From positions 1 to 20,092 of the forward strand of contig JAEEQI010000020.1 in assembly GCA_016285215.1 (NCBI GenBank): a stretch of 20,092 nt of DNA, written 5' to 3'. This document shows, in pieces, positions 16,218 through 20,092 of the stretch; positions within the stretch are counted from its first letter, which is position 1, and every line of letters begins with the position of its first letter. The notes below the pieces were generated by a model. The model was not told the DNA's origin. It saw only the letters and a list, made by a program, of their open reading frames with translations, and did not search any database. Source of the DNA: Bacteroidales bacterium. Its GTDB lineage: Bacteria; Bacteroidota; Bacteroidia; Bacteroidales; UBA932. The translations under genes were made by a program, and so were the position numbers.

Positions 16218-17780
16218 ATGAAATACCTCAGTCATTGTTTCCTCCCTTTGGCAGTGCTGCTTTCCACGCTCTGCAACTGTGGCCCTAATAACCCGGAGCC
16301 TACTCCTACTCCCACTCCGGTGGCTCCCACGGCCATTAGCCTAACTGCCAGTACCTTCGATGCTGCGGCTGCAGGCGGAAGCCAGGATATTACCATTACA
16401 TCTCCTGCGCGCCCTACAGTTAGTATTCCTGCCACCGCCAAAGACTGGCTCAGCTATTCTGAAAGCGGCGTCTACAAAGACTACAAACTGACCATTACCC
16501 TCAAGGCTGCCGCCAATCCCAGTTACGAGCAGACGCGCTCTGCCGAAGTGACCATATCGGCCACCGGCGTTAATTCCGTGAAGGTTAGCGTGAGCCAGGC
16601 CACCAAGGAAATCGTTCCCGATCCTGTGCTGCCCAGCAACTCGGCCGTTGCCCGCACGAAGGAATTGGGCCTGGGCTGGAACCTGGGTAATCACTTTGAC
16701 GCATACGGCGCAGACGGCGTAGCCCGGGAAGATGCCTGGGACGGTGTTCTGGCCACACAAGCCACTTTTGACGGCGTAAAGGCTGCCGGCTTTACCAGCG
16801 TCCGTATCCCCGTTACGTGGCTGGGCCACATTGGCGAGGCCCCGGAGTATACGCTGGACGAGGTATGGCTGAACCGCGTGTACGAGGTGGTGGGTTATGC
16901 CGAAAATGCCGGTCTGATTGCCATCATCAACACGCACCACGACGAGGACCATGGAGACGCCCACTGGCTGAACCTGGCCGGTGCCGTTAACAGCGAAGAT
17001 ACCAATACCCAGATTAAGCAGGAGATTGCTGCCGTCTGGACCCAGATTGCCAATAAGTTCAAGGATAAGGGAGACTTCCTCATGCTTGAATCCTTCAACG
17101 AACTGATTTATGGCACCGAGTGGTCTTCCACCTCTAATACGGAGAAAAAATGCGACGTCATTAACCAGTGGAACCAGGTGTTCGTAGACGCTGTGCGTGC
17201 TACGGGCGGTAATAACCAAACCCGCTGGCTGGGTGTTCCCGGCTATGCCGCCAGCCCCACTTATTTGAATTACCTCAAGGTTCCCAACGACCCTGCCAAG
17301 AAGACCATGCTGGCCTTCCACTGCTACGATCCGTATAACTATACCATTGGCGACGCCCAGCTGCCCGACTGGGGCCATACCGGTAAGTCCTATCCCAGTG
17401 GAGAGGAAGAGCTCAAAACACTGTTCAACAGCATCTACACCAACTATATTGCCAAGGATATTCCCATTTACATGGGAGAGTTCGGTTGCTCCATCCGCAA
17501 TAAGGCCGATGCCAAAGCCTGGGCCTATTACCTCTACTACATGGAGTACTATGTGAAGTGTTTCAAGACCTACGGTATTTCCGGTTTCCTCTGGGATAAT
17601 GGTTCCCTGGGTGAGGGAGGTAAAGGATATGGTAAGGAATCTCATCCGTACATTCACCACGGAACGGGCGAATATATGACTAACGGTGAGGAACCCGTGA
17701 AGGCCATGATGAAAGCCTGGAATACCACTGACGCCACTTACACCCTGCAGTTTGTTTACGACAGTGCTCCTACTTTTTAA
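16218..17780 (+). CDS. BACON-GH5 endo-glucanase/glucomannanase (subfamily 4-like)
   Basis: Protein of 520 residues from the ATG at 16218; a GTG two codons upstream is less likely. The N-terminal signal ends LCNC, with lipid Cys21 probable, then a Pro-Thr linker (28-36) and a BACON domain (about 38-127, ISLTASTFDAAAAGGSQDITI to VKVSVSQA). The GH5 catalytic domain starts near 140: LGWNLGNHFDA (Trp154), GFTSVRIPVTW, INTHHDE (His240, His241), acid/base in ESFNE (Glu295), and nucleophile in YMGEFG (Glu421). This motif set is that of GH5 subfamily 4, which holds endo-glucanases, xyloglucanases and lichenases, so the protein should attack beta-1,4-glucosyl bonds, here perhaps in glucomannan. The BACON-GH5 layout recalls the Bacteroides ovatus xyloglucan enzyme BoGH5A. 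Subfamily is from motifs only. It follows the hairpin and precedes the GH26 gene by 9 bp. Confidence 0.9.
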   Translation: MKYLSHCFLPLAVLLSTLCNCGPNNPEPTPTPTPVAPTAISLTASTFDAAAAGGSQDITITSPARPTVSIPATAKDWLSYSESGVYKDYKLTITLKAAANPSYEQTRSAEVTISATGVNSVKVSVSQATKEIVPDPVLPSNSAVARTKELGLGWNLGNHFDAYGADGVAREDAWDGVLATQATFDGVKAAGFTSVRIPVTWLGHIGEAPEYTLDEVWLNRVYEVVGYAENAGLIAIINTHHDEDHGDAHWLNLAGAVNSEDTNTQIKQEIAAVWTQIANKFKDKGDFLMLESFNELIYGTEWSSTSNTEKKCDVINQWNQVFVDAVRATGGNNQTRWLGVPGYAASPTYLNYLKVPNDPAKKTMLAFHCYDPYNYTIGDAQLPDWGHTGKSYPSGEEELKTLFNSIYTNYIAKDIPIYMGEFGCSIRNKADAKAWAYYLYYMEYYVKCFKTYGISGFLWDNGSLGEGGKGYGKESHPYIHHGTGEYMTNGEEPVKAMMKAWNTTDATYTLQFVYDSAPTF

Positions 17781-17789
17781 GTCTACGGA

Positions 17790-18887
17790 ATGACCAAACG
17801 CATACTCATCTTTGCTGCATTGGCCACTCTGGTGGCCTGCAGCACCGGAAATAAAAAGCCTATGGATACGCCCAAGGACCAACTTGTACATCGCCTGTTC
17901 TCGTTTGCAGAGGCGGAGCAGATAGCCTACGGCCATCAGGATGACCTCTTCTACGGTCACACCTGGTGCGTCACCGACTGGGAAAACGACCCCCTGGAAC
18001 GCTCCGATGTAAAGGCTGTCACCGGCAAGTATCCTATGGTTATGGGCTGCGACCTGGGCGGCATCGAACTGGGCGACTCCTGCAACCTGGACGGCATTCC
18101 CTTCGGCCTTATGAGAAAAGCCGTTCTCAAGCATATCGAGCGCGGCGGTATTGTGACCTTCTCCTGGCATCCCCGCAACCCCCTCACGGGCGGTGATGCG
18201 TGGGACATCTCCTCCACGGAGGTGGTGAAATCCGTCCTCCCGGGAGGTGAGAAGCACGCCGAATTTATGCTTTGGCTGCAGCGTGCGGCCGATTTCATCG
18301 AATCCATAGGCCCGGATGTTCCCATCATTTTCCGCCCCTGGCACGAAAACCTGGGCAGCTGGTTCTGGTGGGGAGGGAAGCTTTGCTCCGACCAGGAATA
18401 CAAAGAGCTTTTCCGTGCCACCTGGCTGTATTTTACCAAGGAGCGCGGCCTTACCAACCTTCTCTGGTGCTATTCTCCCAATGGCCCCATTCCTCCGGAA
18501 GTGTATATGTCCCGCTATCCCGGCGATGAGTTTGTGGACATCCTGGGAACGGATATTTATGAATTTGTGGGAGGCGGCTCCCTGGAAGAAGCGGGTGTCC
18601 GTTTCCAGGAGCAAGTGAAGGATATGCTTTCTACCCTGGTGGCCCTGGGCGACGAGCATAAAAAGCTCATCTGCCTGAGCGAAACGGGCCTGGAAGGGAT
18701 TCCGGACCTGAAGTGGTGGACCGGGTCGCTGGCTCCGTCCATCCAGGATTTCCCCATCTCCTATGTCCTTACCTGGCGCAATGCCTGGGACCAGCCCGGC
18801 CATTTCTATGCCGCCTGGGACGGCTTTGAAGGAGCCGCCGATATGAAAGCCTTCAGCGAACTGGATAATATTGTATTCTTACCATAA
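17790..18887 (+). CDS. GH26 beta-mannanase, lipoprotein
   Basis: Protein of 365 residues. A lipoprotein signal (MTKRILIFAALATLVAC, lipid Cys17) leads straight into one GH26 catalytic domain of normal length without extra modules. Landmarks: YGHQDDLFYG near the N terminus, VTFSWHPRNP (His127), the acid/base motif RPWHENLGSWFWWG (Glu186), SPNG, DILGTDIYE, and the nucleophile in CLSETGLEG (Glu298). These match clan A retaining mannanases. Whether it acts as an endo-mannanase or releases mannobiose from chain ends cannot be told from sequence by eye. It ends 3 bp before the GH130 gene, so the two are almost certainly co-translated; a GH26-GH130 pair is the known core of beta-mannan use in Bacteroides. 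The residues after Cys17 are not acidic, which would suit a periplasmic location. Confidence 0.96.
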   Translation: MTKRILIFAALATLVACSTGNKKPMDTPKDQLVHRLFSFAEAEQIAYGHQDDLFYGHTWCVTDWENDPLERSDVKAVTGKYPMVMGCDLGGIELGDSCNLDGIPFGLMRKAVLKHIERGGIVTFSWHPRNPLTGGDAWDISSTEVVKSVLPGGEKHAEFMLWLQRAADFIESIGPDVPIIFRPWHENLGSWFWWGGKLCSDQEYKELFRATWLYFTKERGLTNLLWCYSPNGPIPPEVYMSRYPGDEFVDILGTDIYEFVGGGSLEEAGVRFQEQVKDMLSTLVALGDEHKKLICLSETGLEGIPDLKWWTGSLAPSIQDFPISYVLTWRNAWDQPGHFYAAWDGFEGAADMKAFSELDNIVFLP

Positions 18888-18890
18888 CCT

Positions 18891-20048
18891 ATGACCTACA
18901 AAGAGCGTTTGAAGTGGCTCAAGGTGAGCCATAAGCAGTTGATCGAAAGAAAGAATTACCCCATTGAGGGGAACGGTGTGTACGAGCGTTACGAGAACCC
19001 CATTCTCACAGCCGATCACGCACCCCTGGAGTGGCGTTACGACCTTAATCCGGACCGCAATCCGTACCTGATGGAGCGCTTCGGTATCCATGCCACCCTT
19101 AATTCCGGTGCTATCAAGTGGAAAGACAAGTATGTGCTGGTGGTCCGTGTAGAAGGTGCCGACCGCAAATCTTTCTTTGCCGTGGCCGAGAGTCCCAACG
19201 GTGTGGACAACTTTACCTTCTGGCCGCGTCCCATTACTATGCCCGAGTGGGGTGAGCCCGCCACCAACGTGTACGATATGCGCCTCACCGCCCACGAAGA
19301 CGGCTGGATTTACGGCATCTTCTGTGTAGAACGCAAAGACCATTCGGCCGAAGGAGACCTCTCTGCCGCTACCGCTGCGGCCGGCATTGCCCGTACCAAG
19401 GACCTGATTAACTGGGAACGTCTGCCCGACCTCAGAAGCGCCAGCCAGCAGCGCAACGTGGTGCTGCACCCCGAATTCGTGAACGGCAAGTACGCTCTCT
19501 ACACCCGCCCGCAGGACGGCTTCATTGACGCCGGAAACGGCGGCGGCATTGGCTGGGCCCTGGTGGACAGTATGGAAGAGGCCGTGGTCAAAGAGGAAAA
19601 GATCATCAACCTCCGTCACTACCACACCATCAAGGAAGTGAAGAACGGAGAGGGCCCGCACCCCATCAAGACAGACAGGGGCTGGCTCCATCTGGCCCAC
19701 GGCGTGCGCGGCTGCGCCAGCGGACTCCGCTATGTGCTGTACCTGTATATGACCTCTCTGGAAGATCCTTCCAAGGTCATTGCAGACCCTGCCGGCTTCT
19801 TTATGGCCCCCGAAGGTCCCGAGTACATTGGAGACGTGATGAACGTCCTGTTCTCCAACGGCTGGATCTGCGACCCCAACGGTAAAGTGTTCATTTACTA
19901 CGCCAGCTCCGATACCCGTATGCACGTGGCCACCTCCACGGTGGACCGCCTGGTGGACTACTGTATGAACACCGCTCCAGACGGTCTCCGTACCGGCCTC
20001 TCCGTAGAGACCCTGAACAAGTTAATTGACGCTAATAATAAGAAATAG
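18891..20048 (+). CDS. GH130 subfamily 1 4-O-beta-D-mannosyl-D-glucose phosphorylase
   Basis: Protein of 385 residues with no signal peptide, hence cytoplasmic. It matches subfamily 1 of GH130 along its length: LMERFGIHATLNSGAIKW, VVRVEGADRKSFFAVAESPNG, TNVYDMRLTAHEDGWIYGIF, QQRNVVLHPEFV, YTRPQDGFID, GEGPHPIKT, GWLHLAHGVRG and IYYASSDTRMHVATST. Asp129 in YDMRLT corresponds to the general acid of characterised enzymes. These phosphorolyse beta-1,4-mannosyl-glucose with inorganic phosphate to alpha-mannose-1-phosphate and glucose. In Bacteroides they act after a 2-epimerase that turns mannobiose into mannosyl-glucose; glucomannan can also give this disaccharide directly. It starts 3 bp after the GH26 stop and ends 2 bp before the next start. 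Mannosyl-glucose specificity (rather than mannobiose, subfamily 2) is inferred from these motifs. Confidence 0.95.
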   Translation: MTYKERLKWLKVSHKQLIERKNYPIEGNGVYERYENPILTADHAPLEWRYDLNPDRNPYLMERFGIHATLNSGAIKWKDKYVLVVRVEGADRKSFFAVAESPNGVDNFTFWPRPITMPEWGEPATNVYDMRLTAHEDGWIYGIFCVERKDHSAEGDLSAATAAAGIARTKDLINWERLPDLRSASQQRNVVLHPEFVNGKYALYTRPQDGFIDAGNGGGIGWALVDSMEEAVVKEEKIINLRHYHTIKEVKNGEGPHPIKTDRGWLHLAHGVRGCASGLRYVLYLYMTSLEDPSKVIADPAGFFMAPEGPEYIGDVMNVLFSNGWICDPNGKVFIYYASSDTRMHVATSTVDRLVDYCMNTAPDGLRTGLSVETLNKLIDANNKK

Positions 20049-20050
20049 AT

Positions 20051-20092
20051 ATGAAGAGCTTGATTCTCCTGGCCACCCTGGTACTTTCGCAT
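20051..20092 (+). CDS. Start of an exported protein (cut by window edge)
   Basis: Only 14 codons are present: MKSLILLATLVLSH, a Lys followed by a hydrophobic run typical of a signal peptide. It starts 2 bp after the GH130 stop and so belongs to the same unit. Another secreted glycosidase would fit, but nothing identifies it. Confidence 0.6.
   Translation, partial: MKSLILLATLVLSH

Noticed and set aside
16341..18803. Open frame of 820 codons on the minus strand across the BACON-GH5 and GH26 genes
   Set aside because: It spans two well-defined glycosidase genes antisense and has no recognisable motifs.
1..20092. Mobile elements, tRNA or rRNA genes, CRISPR arrays
   Set aside because: No transposase or integrase motifs, no tRNA-like cloverleaf, and no regularly spaced short repeats were found; coding density is high throughout.

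Overview
The window comes from a member of the Bacteroidota, most likely an uncultured gut or rumen Bacteroidales. The signs are a SusC/SusD pair, a BACON domain, a DUF4783 gene, many lipoprotein signals, and promoter boxes of the Bacteroidota type (TAnnTTTG) instead of sigma70 boxes. Base composition is visibly above 50% G+C. I cannot name a genus from sequence alone.

Left part (1-4647, minus strand): a tightly packed group rlmH - very large membrane histidine kinase - secreted endonuclease/exonuclease/phosphatase-family lipoprotein (cut by the window edge). rlmH overlaps the kinase by 8 bp and the kinase stop overlaps the next start (TGATG). A promoter fitting the Bacteroidota consensus lies just upstream of rlmH. 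Divergent from it is a small exported DUF4783 protein (4698-5156), followed by an AraC-family regulator (5176-6054).

Right part (6156-20092, plus strand): a polysaccharide utilization locus (PUL) that appears to be one transcription unit: GH5 subfamily 7-like mannanase, SusC, SusD, two IPT/TIG surface glycan-binding proteins, BACON-GH5 subfamily 4-like glucanase, GH26 mannanase, GH130 subfamily 1 phosphorylase, and the first 14 codons of another exported protein. Gaps inside the unit are 62 bp or less, several are under 10 bp, and one pair overlaps as TAATG.

Inferred biology: the enzymes fit beta-mannan or, better, glucomannan use. Surface proteins (SusD and the two glycan-binding proteins) would capture the polymer. 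GH5 and GH26 enzymes would cut mannosyl and glucosyl stretches, and SusC would import the oligosaccharides. The cytoplasmic GH130 would phosphorolyse beta-1,4-mannosyl-glucose to mannose-1-phosphate and glucose. The mannobiose 2-epimerase and inner-membrane transporter normally needed are not in view.

The observation I consider most worth testing is a near-identical 19-bp element, AGTATCAT-N5-GTCAAA, found once over the start codon of the AraC gene and once just upstream of the PUL promoter. It suggests this AraC protein controls itself and the mannan locus. The second is a tandemly duplicated aromatic-rich domain of about 115 residues at the C terminus of the larger glycan-binding protein, which looks like a pair of carbohydrate-binding modules of a family I cannot name.
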